Positions 18,720 through 27,298 of a DNA stretch of 64,000 nucleotides are shown here, piece by piece. The translations under genes and the position numbers were made by a program. Below the pieces are notes generated by a model. It was given only the letters and a program-made list of their open reading frames with translations. It was not told the DNA's origin and made no database searches. This DNA comes from Sulfitobacter sabulilitoris (GTDB lineage Bacteria; Pseudomonadota; Alphaproteobacteria; Rhodobacterales; Rhodobacteraceae): contig NZ_VANS01000002.1 of assembly GCF_005887615.1 (NCBI RefSeq), positions 558,001 through 622,000 of the forward strand, in the 5' to 3' direction. The first letter of the stretch is position 1. Every line of letters begins with the position of its first letter.

Positions 18720-20657
18720 GCCGATCAATTCCTGGCTGAAGGGGATGGGCAAGGGTTCGTGCCCCAAACGCGCGCGATAGATGGGCAGGCTTTCGGTGAC
18801 GCGCATCACGTAGTTCTGCGTCTCGCGGAAGGGGATGTGTTCGATCCAGTCGACGACGTCGATGTCGCCCCTGCGCGGATCGCCGTAGGTTTTCATCCAC
18901 GACAGCGGACGTCCCGGCCCCGCGTTGTAGCCGGCGGACATCATCACCACGTTGCCATCAAAGCGCCGTGCCAGACCGGCCAGATACGCCGCGCCCAATT
19001 CGGCGTTGTAGTCGGGCTCGGCGATCAGCCGGTCGGTGGTATGCGCGGCAAGAACGCCAAGTTCGCCCGCCACGTCACGCCCGGTGCCGGGCATGATCTG
19101 CATCAGGCCGCGCGCGCCAACGCCGCTCTGCACGCCCGGGTCGAATTCGCTTTCGCGGCGCGCGACGGACAGCACCATTTCGGGCGCCATCGGCAACGGC
19201 TGCCGGATGACCGGGTGGATCGGGTAATAGGCGGCGGGAATGACGATGCCGCGATAGGCGACACGCTTGCCGATCATCACAGCGAGGTGCATCTGGCCTG
19301 CGTCCAGCGCCACCTGTCCCAGCAGGGCCGCATCATTGGCATTCAGCCCTTCGGCCAGGTGGGTCCAGAACCGCTCCGCAAGGCTGGTCTCGCCGGAGGC
19401 CTGCAGCAGCAGTCCGGCTTCGAAAACGCTGCTTGCGGCGAAATCCGCGTCGCGCCAATCGCCGATGGCGTCGTCGCCGACGAGTTCGGCGTCAAACGAC
19501 AGATCGGCGCGTTCCGCGGCCAGCAGACCATAAAACGAGGTCTGGAACTGCGCCGCGCGGGCATAGGCTTGATCGGCACCCGCCGCATCGCCCAATGCCT
19601 CGAGCGCACGCCCCTGCCAATAGCCTGCGCGCCCTTTCGAGATCGGGGATTCAACCGCGGAATCGTGATTGTCGAAATGCCTTAGGGCGGTTTTCGGGTC
19701 CTCAAGCTGCCGCAGTGCGATGTAGCCGGCCAGCCATTCCAGATCGGCATAATCCGATCCGCTCATCAGGTGGTGCGAGGACGCCAGCGCATAGGCGCGG
19801 GTCGCATTGCCCTTGCGCATCTCGTCGCGCGCCAGCGACCGGCGGCGGTTTGACCACTTGGCCGGAAGCCCCAGCGCCTCGGCACTGGTGGACTGCGCCA
19901 GCATCAGCGTCAAAGCGTCCTCGGCGCGGCCCTTGCGCGCGCGCCAGACGAACCGGTCGTACTGCAGTCCCGGTGATCCCGCGTGGCTGGCGGGAACGGC
20001 TGCAATCGCGGCATCGACGCCATCGGCCTGACGCTGCAGCGCGATGCGCGCCTCGGCCAGCGCCTTGTCGGCGCTGGGCACCAGGGGCAACATCCGCCGG
20101 GCGTTCTCGATTTCGCCCTCCCACAGCATCGCATCGAGCCGGGCGGCGTGATGCGGTTTCAAGAGCCCGGTATGGCGGTTGACGAAACTGCCATGATTGG
20201 CGGCATTCATCGGCATCGTCCGCCAGGCGATCACCAGGTTGGCGTCCGCCTCCCCTGTTCGGCCCGCGCGGATCAGGGCCTCTGCCTGCGCCAGGACACC
20301 GCGCGGGGTCTGCGGTACGGCGCTGCCGAAAAACCCAAGCACGGCGGCATCGCCCGCCTGAGCCACCGCATCTTCGGACTGGCGGCGCAGGTAATCCTCG
20401 CCGGGCCAGTCGGGCCGGCGGGCCAGAAACGCCGCCACATCGTCAAAGCTGCCGCGACCGGCGCGCAGGCGATGCCATTCAATCACATCGGCGGCGACCT
20501 CGCCGTCGCGGGCGGCCAGTTTCGCGGCCACCTCCCAATTTCCGGCGCGCAGGGCGTCCATCGCCCACCCCAGGGGGCGCGGACGCTCCGACAGGGCCGG
20601 CGTCGCGGCCAGCAAAACAAGTGCCAGAACGGTTGCGATGCGTGTGATCACTTGCAT
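18684..20657 (-). CDS. Soluble lytic murein transglycosylase (Slt70-like)
   Basis: A 657-residue periplasmic enzyme that cleaves peptidoglycan glycan strands to 1,6-anhydro muropeptides. A signal peptide (ITRIATVLALVLLAATPALS) is followed by a long alpha-superhelical region with TPR-like pairs (residues about 30-470) and a C-terminal lysozyme-like domain. The catalytic glutamate is in SVARRESEFDPGVQSGVGAR near residue 502, followed by GLMQIMPGTGRDVA and SAGYNAGPGRPLSW. The ATG at 20657 puts the signal peptide at the N-terminus; a GTG at 20690 would add 11 residues. Its 3' end overlaps the convergent transporter gene by 36 bases. Confidence 0.92.
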   Translation of the reverse strand: MQVITRIATVLALVLLAATPALSERPRPLGWAMDALRAGNWEVAAKLAARDGEVAADVIEWHRLRAGRGSFDDVAAFLARRPDWPGEDYLRRQSEDAVAQAGDAAVLGFFGSAVPQTPRGVLAQAEALIRAGRTGEADANLVIAWRTMPMNAANHGSFVNRHTGLLKPHHAARLDAMLWEGEIENARRMLPLVPSADKALAEARIALQRQADGVDAAIAAVPASHAGSPGLQYDRFVWRARKGRAEDALTLMLAQSTSAEALGLPAKWSNRRRSLARDEMRKGNATRAYALASSHHLMSGSDYADLEWLAGYIALRQLEDPKTALRHFDNHDSAVESPISKGRAGYWQGRALEALGDAAGADQAYARAAQFQTSFYGLLAAERADLSFDAELVGDDAIGDWRDADFAASSVFEAGLLLQASGETSLAERFWTHLAEGLNANDAALLGQVALDAGQMHLAVMIGKRVAYRGIVIPAAYYPIHPVIRQPLPMAPEMVLSVARRESEFDPGVQSGVGARGLMQIMPGTGRDVAGELGVLAAHTTDRLIAEPDYNAELGAAYLAGLARRFDGNVVMMSAGYNAGPGRPLSWMKTYGDPRRGDIDVVDWIEHIPFRETQNYVMRVTESLPIYRARLGHEPLPIPFSQELIGSTLLSFAPQGE

Positions 20658-20787
20658 TTCCCTTGAATTGAAGGCTAGAGCCTCTGTCACATATCGCGTT
20701 TCCGGGGCAGATCAAAATCACAACCCCGCCAGACGCGCGGTGGTTCACGGCCGACGCAGGCCAGTCAGACTATAAAGGAGCGTGCCC

Positions 20788-21663
20788 ATGTTCAAAGGCT
20801 CAATGCCAGCCCTCGTCACGCCGTTCGCGAACGGCGCCCTGGATCTGGAGACGCTCAAGAAACTGGTCGAATGGCACATCGGCGAGGGCACCAACGGGTT
20901 TGTCCCGGTCGGCACCACCGGCGAATCCCCCACGCTGAGCCACGGCGAGCATGAAACCGTGATTCGAGAGGTCGTCGAGGCCGTGGGCGGGCGCGTTCCG
21001 GTCATCGCGGGCGCGGGATCCAACAACACGACCGAGGCGATGCGGCTGGTGCAATTTGCGCAAAAGGTCGGCGCGGATGCGGCGCTGGTGGTCACGCCCT
21101 ATTACAACAAGCCGACGCAGGCCGGGCTGATCGCGCATTTCACCGCGCTGCACGACTGTGCCGAGATTCCGATCATCATCTACAACATACCCGGCCGGTC
21201 GGTGATCGACATGACACCGGCGACGATGGGCAAGCTGGCCGAACTGCCGCGCATCGTCGGCGTCAAGGACGCGACGGGCGATCTGGCGCGTGTCTGTGAC
21301 ACGCGGCTGACGTGCGGCCCCGATTTCATCCAGCTGTCCGGCGAGGATGCGACCGCGCACGGGTTCAATGCGCAAGGCGGCGTGGGCTGCATTTCGGTGA
21401 CGGCGAACGTTGCGCCCAAGCTGCTGAGCCAGATGCAGGCGGCGACGGCGCGTGGCGACTATTCCAAGGCGCTGGAAATCCAGGACCTGTTGATGCCGCT
21501 GCACAAGGCCATCTTTACCGAACCGGGTCTGGTGGGTGCGAAATACGCGATGTCGCGGCTTGGTCTGTGCCGGGCCGAAGTGCGCCTGCCGCTGACGGAA
21601 CTGACGGATGGCACCAAGTCGCTGATCGACGACGGCCTGCGGCACGCCGGATTGATGGGCTAG
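20788..21663 (+). CDS. dapA: 4-hydroxy-tetrahydrodipicolinate synthase
   Basis: A 291-residue TIM-barrel class I aldolase that condenses pyruvate with aspartate semialdehyde in lysine and diaminopimelate synthesis. Seen: [18 protein letters not shown] near residues 39-56, [11 protein letters not shown] near 75, [18 protein letters not shown] near 102-119 with the catalytic tyrosine, and the Schiff-base lysine in [14 protein letters not shown] near 160. AAGGAG at 20775-20780 fixes the ATG at 20788 over a nearby GTG at 20782. It ends three bases before the convergent soeC stop. Confidence 0.96.
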   Translation: MFKGSMPALVTPFANGALDLETLKKLVEWHIGEGTNGFVPVGTTGESPTLSHGEHETVIREVVEAVGGRVPVIAGAGSNNTTEAMRLVQFAQKVGADAALVVTPYYNKPTQAGLIAHFTALHDCAEIPIIIYNIPGRSVIDMTPATMGKLAELPRIVGVKDATGDLARVCDTRLTCGPDFIQLSGEDATAHGFNAQGGVGCISVTANVAPKLLSQMQAATARGDYSKALEIQDLLMPLHKAIFTEPGLVGAKYAMSRLGLCRAEVRLPLTELTDGTKSLIDDGLRHAGLMG

Positions 21664-21666
21664 GCG

Positions 21667-22539
21667 CTATCTCTTGCCATAGTAGAGGCCGACGACATGC
21701 TCGGCCTCTGCAAAGAAAAGCCAGCGCGCCGTCAGCACGCCGCCGACATGGCTGAGGACCGCCAAACCGGCCAGCCAGTGCGAGAACGGGACCAGAAGGC
21801 ACGCGATGGGCACGATCGCCATCAGCCCTATCGCTATAATGCGCAGCTTTGTCCTGTGCCGGCGGCCGACCACATGGACGAATTCCCGCAACAGGTAATT
21901 GGTGCCGGTATGGGGCGGCTCGAAGGCGCGGACGCTGCCGATGCTGCCCAACCCCGTGGCTGTCGCCATCGTGGTTCCCGACCGGGTAAACGCGCTGTCG
22001 CCGATGATCCATGCGGCGAGCTGGACCGCCCCGGCGACACTCAGGAGCCAGATCGCCCAGGTGACCTGACCCGCGAGAAGCGCACCGCCAGCAAGCGCGC
22101 AGGCCAGAAACAGTGCCGGGGTCGCGGGCGAGTGCCATCGCGGAACGGTCTTGAGCTGGGCATAGATCATCGAGGTGGTCGCGACGGTCGATAGGGACAA
22201 CGCCGCGCCGATCCAGCCCAACGCCGCAATCCGCGTGTCCCAAAATACCAGCGCCGCCGCGTAGAGCGACATTGTCAGCAGCGCCGCGACCGCGCACCAT
22301 GCCTCGCGGCTCAGCCAGCTTGAACGCCATTGGGTGAAGGCCTTGAGCGCGCGTTCCGGGCGACCGAGGTGAAAGGTCGAAGCCATCAGCCCCCCGACCG
22401 CGCAGAGATAGGCAATCATGAAAAAGGCGAAAGCCGACCAACCGGAAACCGCCGGATAGCCGAGACCAAGAAAAACCAGAAGGCCGAACCCGAGGCCCGA
22501 GAAGGTGGTGAAGACGATGACCGAAGGCGCCGGATGCAT
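21667..22539 (-). CDS. soeC: Sulfite dehydrogenase membrane anchor subunit (NrfD/DmsC family)
   Basis: A 290-residue polytopic membrane protein of the DmsC/NrfD family with about eight membrane segments, opening with SVIVFTTFSGLGFGLLVFLG and including the family motif STFHLGRPERALKAFTQWRS near residues 52-71 (periplasmic-side GRPERA). It would pass electrons from the SoeAB catalytic pair to the quinone pool. It begins at the last base of the soeB stop region (1-base overlap), so the two are tightly coupled. DmsC-like anchors also serve DMSO or polysulfide reductases; the SoeC reading rests on the taurine/xsc context. Confidence 0.85.
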   Translation of the reverse strand: MHPAPSVIVFTTFSGLGFGLLVFLGLGYPAVSGWSAFAFFMIAYLCAVGGLMASTFHLGRPERALKAFTQWRSSWLSREAWCAVAALLTMSLYAAALVFWDTRIAALGWIGAALSLSTVATTSMIYAQLKTVPRWHSPATPALFLACALAGGALLAGQVTWAIWLLSVAGAVQLAAWIIGDSAFTRSGTTMATATGLGSIGSVRAFEPPHTGTNYLLREFVHVVGRRHRTKLRIIAIGLMAIVPIACLLVPFSHWLAGLAVLSHVGGVLTARWLFFAEAEHVVGLYYGKR

Positions 22540-23285
22540 CAACGCTTCTCCAGGGTTTTGTCGAGCCAGGCAAAGAAGCCCTTGGGGTCTTCCGCGACGG
22601 GGGCAAGAAAAGGCGCCAGCACGTCGGTTTCGTGCAACCTGTCCTTGGGCCGGGGCGGAAGGTACTTGTTGACCGGTCTGGTGCCCTGCTCCGGCATCAG
22701 GTCCATCCCGCCGCGCCGGTCCACGAGTTGGCTGACCGCGCTGTCCGGGTCGCCCAGATCCCCGAAATGCCGCGCTCCGGCGGGGCAGGTGCGGACGCAG
22801 GCGGGTTCGCGGTCTTCGGGCGCGAGATTTTCGTTGTAGATACGGTCGACGCACAGCGTGCATTTCTTCATCACGCCCTCGGCGGCATCGAGTTCGCGCG
22901 CGCCGTAAGGACAGGCCCAGGCGCAAAGCCCGCAGCCGATGCAGTCGCTTTCGTTCACCAGGACGATGCCATCCTCGACCCGTTTGTAGCTGGCGCCCGT
23001 GGGGCAGACCGTGACGCAGGGCGCGTCTTCGCAATGCAGGCAGGACTTGGGGAAATGGGCAAGCTGTGCGGCGCCGTGGTCGGGTTGCATTTCGTAGCTG
23101 TGCACGCGGTTGAGGAAGGTGCCGGAGGGGGCCGCGCCATAAGGATCCTGATCCGAGAGCGGCGCGCCGTAGTTTTCGGTGTTCCAGCCCTTGCAGGAGA
23201 TCACGCAGGCATGGCAGCCCACGCATGTATCGAGGTCGATGACCAACCCGAGCTTTTTGTCGGTGTGGGCGGGGAGTTGCGTCAT
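22539..23285 (-). CDS. soeB: Sulfite dehydrogenase iron-sulfur subunit (four [4Fe-4S] ferredoxin)
   Basis: A 248-residue DmsB-type electron-transfer subunit. Four cysteine groups are visible: CVGCHACVISCKGWN at residues 21-35, CLHCEDAPCVTVCPTGA near 82-98, CIGCGLCAWACPYGA near 115-129, and CTLCVDRIYNENL with later CVRTCPAGARHFG. No signal peptide is present, consistent with the cytoplasmic SoeABC enzyme. It is separated from soeA by an 85-base gap holding a GC-rich palindrome and from soeC by a one-base overlap. Confidence 0.9.
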   Translation of the reverse strand: MTQLPAHTDKKLGLVIDLDTCVGCHACVISCKGWNTENYGAPLSDQDPYGAAPSGTFLNRVHSYEMQPDHGAAQLAHFPKSCLHCEDAPCVTVCPTGASYKRVEDGIVLVNESDCIGCGLCAWACPYGARELDAAEGVMKKCTLCVDRIYNENLAPEDREPACVRTCPAGARHFGDLGDPDSAVSQLVDRRGGMDLMPEQGTRPVNKYLPPRPKDRLHETDVLAPFLAPVAEDPKGFFAWLDKTLEKR

Positions 23286-23319
23286 TGATCGGGCATCCGG
23301 TTGGTTGGATGGGGAGGAA

Positions 23320-23352
23320 CCGGGGCGCTGCCCCGGACCCCGCGGTATTTTT
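23320..23352. repeat. GC-rich palindrome plus T run between soeA and soeB (dispersed-repeat type)
   Basis: CCGGGGC-gct-GCCCCGG (23320-23336) is followed by ACCCCGCGG and then TATTTTTG. Similar hairpin-plus-T blocks are, to my recollection, scattered between genes in Rhodobacteraceae genomes. It sits inside an operon; on the transcribed (minus) strand the T run becomes an A run before the hairpin, so it is not an intrinsic terminator there. It could attenuate transcription or stabilise mRNA ends. Confidence 0.6.
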
Positions 23353-23370
23353 GTCCATTTGGAAGCAGGG

Positions 23371-26175
23371 TCATGGTCCGACCTTCCAGCGGAGCGTTTT
23401 CGGGCCGGTGCCCACGGGCGATTTGATCGGGTCGAACGCAGGCAGAGATTCTTGCGGCGGTGTGGTCTTGGCGATGCTGACCTTGAGGTCGAACCAAGCC
23501 GCCTGACCGGTGATCGGATCGGAGTTCGACCAGCGCAGCCCGTCGCCCTTGGGTGGCAGCAATTCGTGGATAAGGTGGTTGAGCAGGAAGCCGCGCGTCG
23601 CTTCGGGCGCGTCCGGTTCGAGCGCCCAGGCGCCCTTGCGCTTGCCGATGGCGTTCCATGTCCAGACGGTGTTTTCGTTGAGCGCGGTCATTTCCAGCAC
23701 CGGAACGGTGATCTCGCCGTGAGGCGAGGTGACACGCGCCCAATCGCCATCTTTCAGGTCGTTCTCGCGCATCAGCCTGGTGGGCAGATAGAGGGGGTTG
23801 TGACCGTGCAACTGGCGCAGCCAGGCGTTTTGACTGCCCCAGGAATGATACATCGCCATCGGCCGCTGGGTGAGCGCGTGCACCGGGAAGCCGTCGTTCC
23901 CGGTCTGGTCGGTTTCGTGCCAGATTGGCAGGGGCGACATCGTGGCCTTGATCCGGTCGCGCAGGTGGTCGGGTGGCTGGCGGTCGCCGTGCCCTTCGGC
24001 GGCGCGCTGAAACCGGCGCATCGGTTCGACGTAGATTTGAAACAGGTAGGGTTGGGGTTTGTCGCAAAGGCCGATGCCGACCGCCCAATCCTGATAGGCC
24101 GTGTTCCAGGGTTTGTAGTAGGCGGCGGCGTCGGGGACATGGGTGACGAAAAAACCGCCGTTGGCAATGTAGCGGTTCAACTGGTCGGGGTTGGGATCAC
24201 CGCGACCGGCCTGCGTGCCATCGCCGCGAAAGCCCGCCAGCGGGCCGATACCGGGGCGGCGCTGGTGATTGACGATATAGTCGGCATAGTCGGCATAAGT
24301 CGCGCTGCCGTCTTCATTGGCAAAGCCCGGCAGGCCCAGCCGCGCGCCAAGATCGCACAGCACGCTTTGAAATCCGCGAACGTCTCGGTCCGGTTCGATC
24401 ACCGGCCAGCGGATCGCATCGGCGGCGGCGTCGGCCTCGCAGATCGGGCGGTCCAGCAATGAAATGCAATCGTGACGTTCGAGGTAGGTGGTGTCGGGCA
24501 GGACCAGGTCGGCATAGGCGACCATTTCCGAACTATACGCATCCGAATAGATGATCCGCGGAATGACATATTCGCCATCGTCGCCCCTGTCGGTCAGCAT
24601 GTCGATGACCCCGCGCGTGTTCATCGATGAATTCCACGACATATTGGCCATGTACATGAACAGCGTGTCGATCTTGTAGGGGTCGCCCGCATGCGCATTC
24701 GAGATGACCATATGCATCAGACCGTGCGCCGACATGGGGTTGTCCCATGTGAAGGCCTTGTCGATGCGCGCCGGAGTTCCATCGTCCTTGAGAGCAAGAT
24801 CCTCGGGCCCCTGCACGAAGCCCAGGTGCGGACCGTCGAGCGGCGCCCCCGGCGTGACCTTGCAATGCGGTTTGGGGTGCGCGGTGGCGGGTTTGGGATA
24901 GGGCGGCTTGAAGCGGAAGCCGCCGGGCACTTCGACCGTTCCCAGCAGGATTTGCAGCACATGCAGCGCGCGGCAAGTCTGAAACCCGTTGGCATGGGCC
25001 GAAATCCCGCGCATGGCGTGAAATGACACTGGCCTGCCGGTCATCGTCTTGTGCGTCTCGCCGCGGAAATCGGTCCATTCGCGATCCAACTCGAAGGCTT
25101 CGTCGAAGGCGACGCGGGCGAGTTCGGACGCTATCGCACGGATCCTGGATGCTGCGATGCCGCAACGCTCCGCCACCGCTTCTGGGGCGTATTGCGGGTC
25201 AAGATAGAGGTCCGCCATCTGGTGAAAGACAGGGCGGTGCGTGATGCCGCCGGCGCGATGCGTCGCGGCAAGATCCGGACGGACGCCGGGGTGGTCAAAG
25301 GGGGTCAGCTTGCCTGTGGCGCGGTCGATCACAAGCTCTTTGCCCGCGTCATCGCGCAGAAAAAGACCGAACTCCGGCGATTTGGGGTCGCCGTTCACCA
25401 GCACAGGCGCATTGGTATAGCGCGCGAGGTAGTCGAGATCGATCCGGCCCGCCTTCATCAGCACATGGATCATCGACAGGATGAACAGCCCGTCGGTGCC
25501 GGGCGTGATGCCGACCCAATCGTCGGCCACGGCGTTATATCCGGTGCGGATCGGATTGACGCCGATCACCCGCGCGCCACGGGCCTTGATCTTGCCTATT
25601 CCCATCTTGATCGGGTTGCTGTCGTGATCTTCGGCCACGCCGAACAGCATGAAAAGCTTGGTATGGTCCCAATCGGGTTGTCCGAATTCCCAGAACGCGC
25701 CGCCCATCGTGTAGATGCCCGCCGCAGCCATGTTGACCGAACAAAACCCGCCGTGTGCCGCGTAGTTCGGCGTACCGAAGTTTTGCGCCCAGTAGCTCGT
25801 GAACGACTGCGACTGATCGCGACCGGTGAAAAAAGCCAGTTTTTCGGGGTTTTTTGCGCGAATGGGGGCCAGCCAGCCGGTCGCGATCTGCAAGGCTTCA
25901 TCCCAGCTTATTTCCTCGAATTCGCCGGACCCGCGCGGCCCGACGCGCTTCAACGGGGCGCGCAGACGCGAGGGTGCGTTGACTTGCATTATTCCGGCCG
26001 ATCCCTTGGCACAGAGTACGCCCTTGTTGACCGGATGATCCCGGTTGCCTTCGATATAGACGACCTTGCCCGCCTTCATGTGCACATTGATCCCGCAGCG
26101 GCAGGCGCACATGTAGCAGGTCGTGCGGCGGACCTCGTCAGACACTTTTGGGCTCAGGTCGATCACTGGCTGCAT
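23371..26175 (-). CDS. soeA: Sulfite dehydrogenase molybdopterin subunit
   Basis: A 934-residue DMSO reductase-family molybdoenzyme. The [4Fe-4S] ligands are C20, C23, C27 and C55, the last in NKGVLCAKG. It then shows ISWDEALQIATGWLA near residue 89, GGFCSVNMAAAGIYTMGG near 142, and a C-terminal molybdopterin-binding domain (PTRLMRENDLKDGDWARVTS). There is no twin-arginine leader, so it stays in the cytoplasm, matching SoeABC, which oxidises sulfite to sulfate and feeds quinone. It lies 25 bases after ackA and downstream of xsc, whose reaction releases sulfite. Cytoplasmic polysulfide or thiosulfate reductases are alternatives by family, but context favours SoeA. Confidence 0.88.
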   Translation of the reverse strand: MQPVIDLSPKVSDEVRRTTCYMCACRCGINVHMKAGKVVYIEGNRDHPVNKGVLCAKGSAGIMQVNAPSRLRAPLKRVGPRGSGEFEEISWDEALQIATGWLAPIRAKNPEKLAFFTGRDQSQSFTSYWAQNFGTPNYAAHGGFCSVNMAAAGIYTMGGAFWEFGQPDWDHTKLFMLFGVAEDHDSNPIKMGIGKIKARGARVIGVNPIRTGYNAVADDWVGITPGTDGLFILSMIHVLMKAGRIDLDYLARYTNAPVLVNGDPKSPEFGLFLRDDAGKELVIDRATGKLTPFDHPGVRPDLAATHRAGGITHRPVFHQMADLYLDPQYAPEAVAERCGIAASRIRAIASELARVAFDEAFELDREWTDFRGETHKTMTGRPVSFHAMRGISAHANGFQTCRALHVLQILLGTVEVPGGFRFKPPYPKPATAHPKPHCKVTPGAPLDGPHLGFVQGPEDLALKDDGTPARIDKAFTWDNPMSAHGLMHMVISNAHAGDPYKIDTLFMYMANMSWNSSMNTRGVIDMLTDRGDDGEYVIPRIIYSDAYSSEMVAYADLVLPDTTYLERHDCISLLDRPICEADAAADAIRWPVIEPDRDVRGFQSVLCDLGARLGLPGFANEDGSATYADYADYIVNHQRRPGIGPLAGFRGDGTQAGRGDPNPDQLNRYIANGGFFVTHVPDAAAYYKPWNTAYQDWAVGIGLCDKPQPYLFQIYVEPMRRFQRAAEGHGDRQPPDHLRDRIKATMSPLPIWHETDQTGNDGFPVHALTQRPMAMYHSWGSQNAWLRQLHGHNPLYLPTRLMRENDLKDGDWARVTSPHGEITVPVLEMTALNENTVWTWNAIGKRKGAWALEPDAPEATRGFLLNHLIHELLPPKGDGLRWSNSDPITGQAAWFDLKVSIAKTTPPQESLPAFDPIKSPVGTGPKTLRWKVGP

Positions 26176-26200
26176 GTCTGGTCCGTTCTGCTGGAAACTG

Positions 26201-27295
26201 TCACGCGGCGGGCTCCATCACTTGCCACGCGTCGGCGGCGATCTGGCGTTCTTCCTCGGCGTGGATCACCTGCACAGGCTTCTCTCCGGCAAAGGCGAGC
26301 GACGCAACGATACGCTGGCGTACGGTCTTGTCGTTCTCGCCAATGCCGCCAGTGAAGGCAATGGCGTCGAAGCCGCCCATCGCGACGAGCATGGACCCGG
26401 CATGCCGCGCCGCCCAATAGCAGAAATGGTCAATGGCAAAGCGGGCCCTCGGGTCGTCCGACTGGCCAAGCCGGCGCATGTCTGAACTGATGCCCGACAG
26501 GCCAAGCAATCCGGCGCGTCGGTTGAGCAGGTCGTGCGTCGCCTCAAGTCCCATGTCATCCACCAATCGCAGAACGGCGTTCGGGTCGATGTTGCCCGAC
26601 CTTGTGCCCATTGTCAGCCCTTCCAACGGCGAATAACCCATTGTCGTGGCGACCGAACGACCGTCGCGGATCGCGCAGATCGAACATCCGTTGCCAAGGT
26701 GCAGCGCCAAAAGCCGCCGGGGCAAGGGGGTTCCGGTGGCCCTGGTCCAGTTGGCGACCATCGCGGCATAGCTGATCCCGTGAAAGCCATAACGCTTTAT
26801 CGCCGCGGTTTGCGGCAGATCGGGCAGGGCATAGCGGCGCGCGACCTCGGGGATGGTGGCGTGAAAGGCGGTGTCGAAGCTTGCGGTTTGCGGCAGGTCG
26901 GGCGCGGCAAGCGCGATGTGATCGATCACCGCAAGCGCCGGCGGGTTGTGCAGCGGCGCGAGCGCGGCACAGTCGGCAATGGCCGCGCGGGCCTGCGGCG
27001 TGATCGCGGCGGGCGCGGTCAGGGCGTCACCCCCATGCACGACCCGGTGCGCCACCACGCCCAGACCGGACAGCGGCAGCCCGGCCTGCGCCAGGCCGGC
27101 CATCAGGTGATCCAGCGCGGCGGCATGATCCGGCAGACCAAGCTGTCGCACATGATCCCCGATGCGCAGCGCTCCCGCCTGTCCGATGCCCGACGCCTCG
27201 GCGGTCAGCCCCTGTACCAGATGCTGGTCGAACACCGCCGCCTTGATCGACGAGGACCCTGCGTTGAACACCAGACAGGGGCCCGCGTCAGGCAT
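26201..27295 (-). CDS. ackA: Acetate kinase
   Basis: A 364-residue ASKHA-fold kinase converting acetyl phosphate and ADP to acetate and ATP. Seen: LVFNAGSSSIKAAVFD near residues 8-23, VVHGGDALTAP near 82, HLGNGCSICAIRDGRSVATT near 195-214, MGYSPLEGLTMGTRSGNIDP near 215-234, and FTGGIGENDKTVRQRI near 315. It is some 35 residues shorter than the E. coli enzyme, but the catalytic motifs are kept. It starts three bases after the xsc stop, so it is positioned to consume the acetyl phosphate made by Xsc. No phosphotransacetylase gene is present in this cluster. Propionate kinase activity is possible. Confidence 0.92.
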   Translation of the reverse strand: MPDAGPCLVFNAGSSSIKAAVFDQHLVQGLTAEASGIGQAGALRIGDHVRQLGLPDHAAALDHLMAGLAQAGLPLSGLGVVAHRVVHGGDALTAPAAITPQARAAIADCAALAPLHNPPALAVIDHIALAAPDLPQTASFDTAFHATIPEVARRYALPDLPQTAAIKRYGFHGISYAAMVANWTRATGTPLPRRLLALHLGNGCSICAIRDGRSVATTMGYSPLEGLTMGTRSGNIDPNAVLRLVDDMGLEATHDLLNRRAGLLGLSGISSDMRRLGQSDDPRARFAIDHFCYWAARHAGSMLVAMGGFDAIAFTGGIGENDKTVRQRIVASLAFAGEKPVQVIHAEEERQIAADAWQVMEPAA

Positions 27296-27298
27296 CGA

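Noticed and set aside
25051-26355. Long plus-strand open frame (434 codons) opposite soeA
   Set aside because: Antisense shadow in GC-rich DNA; low-complexity His/Arg-rich translation, no ribosome site or domain, and soeA on the other strand has full motif support.
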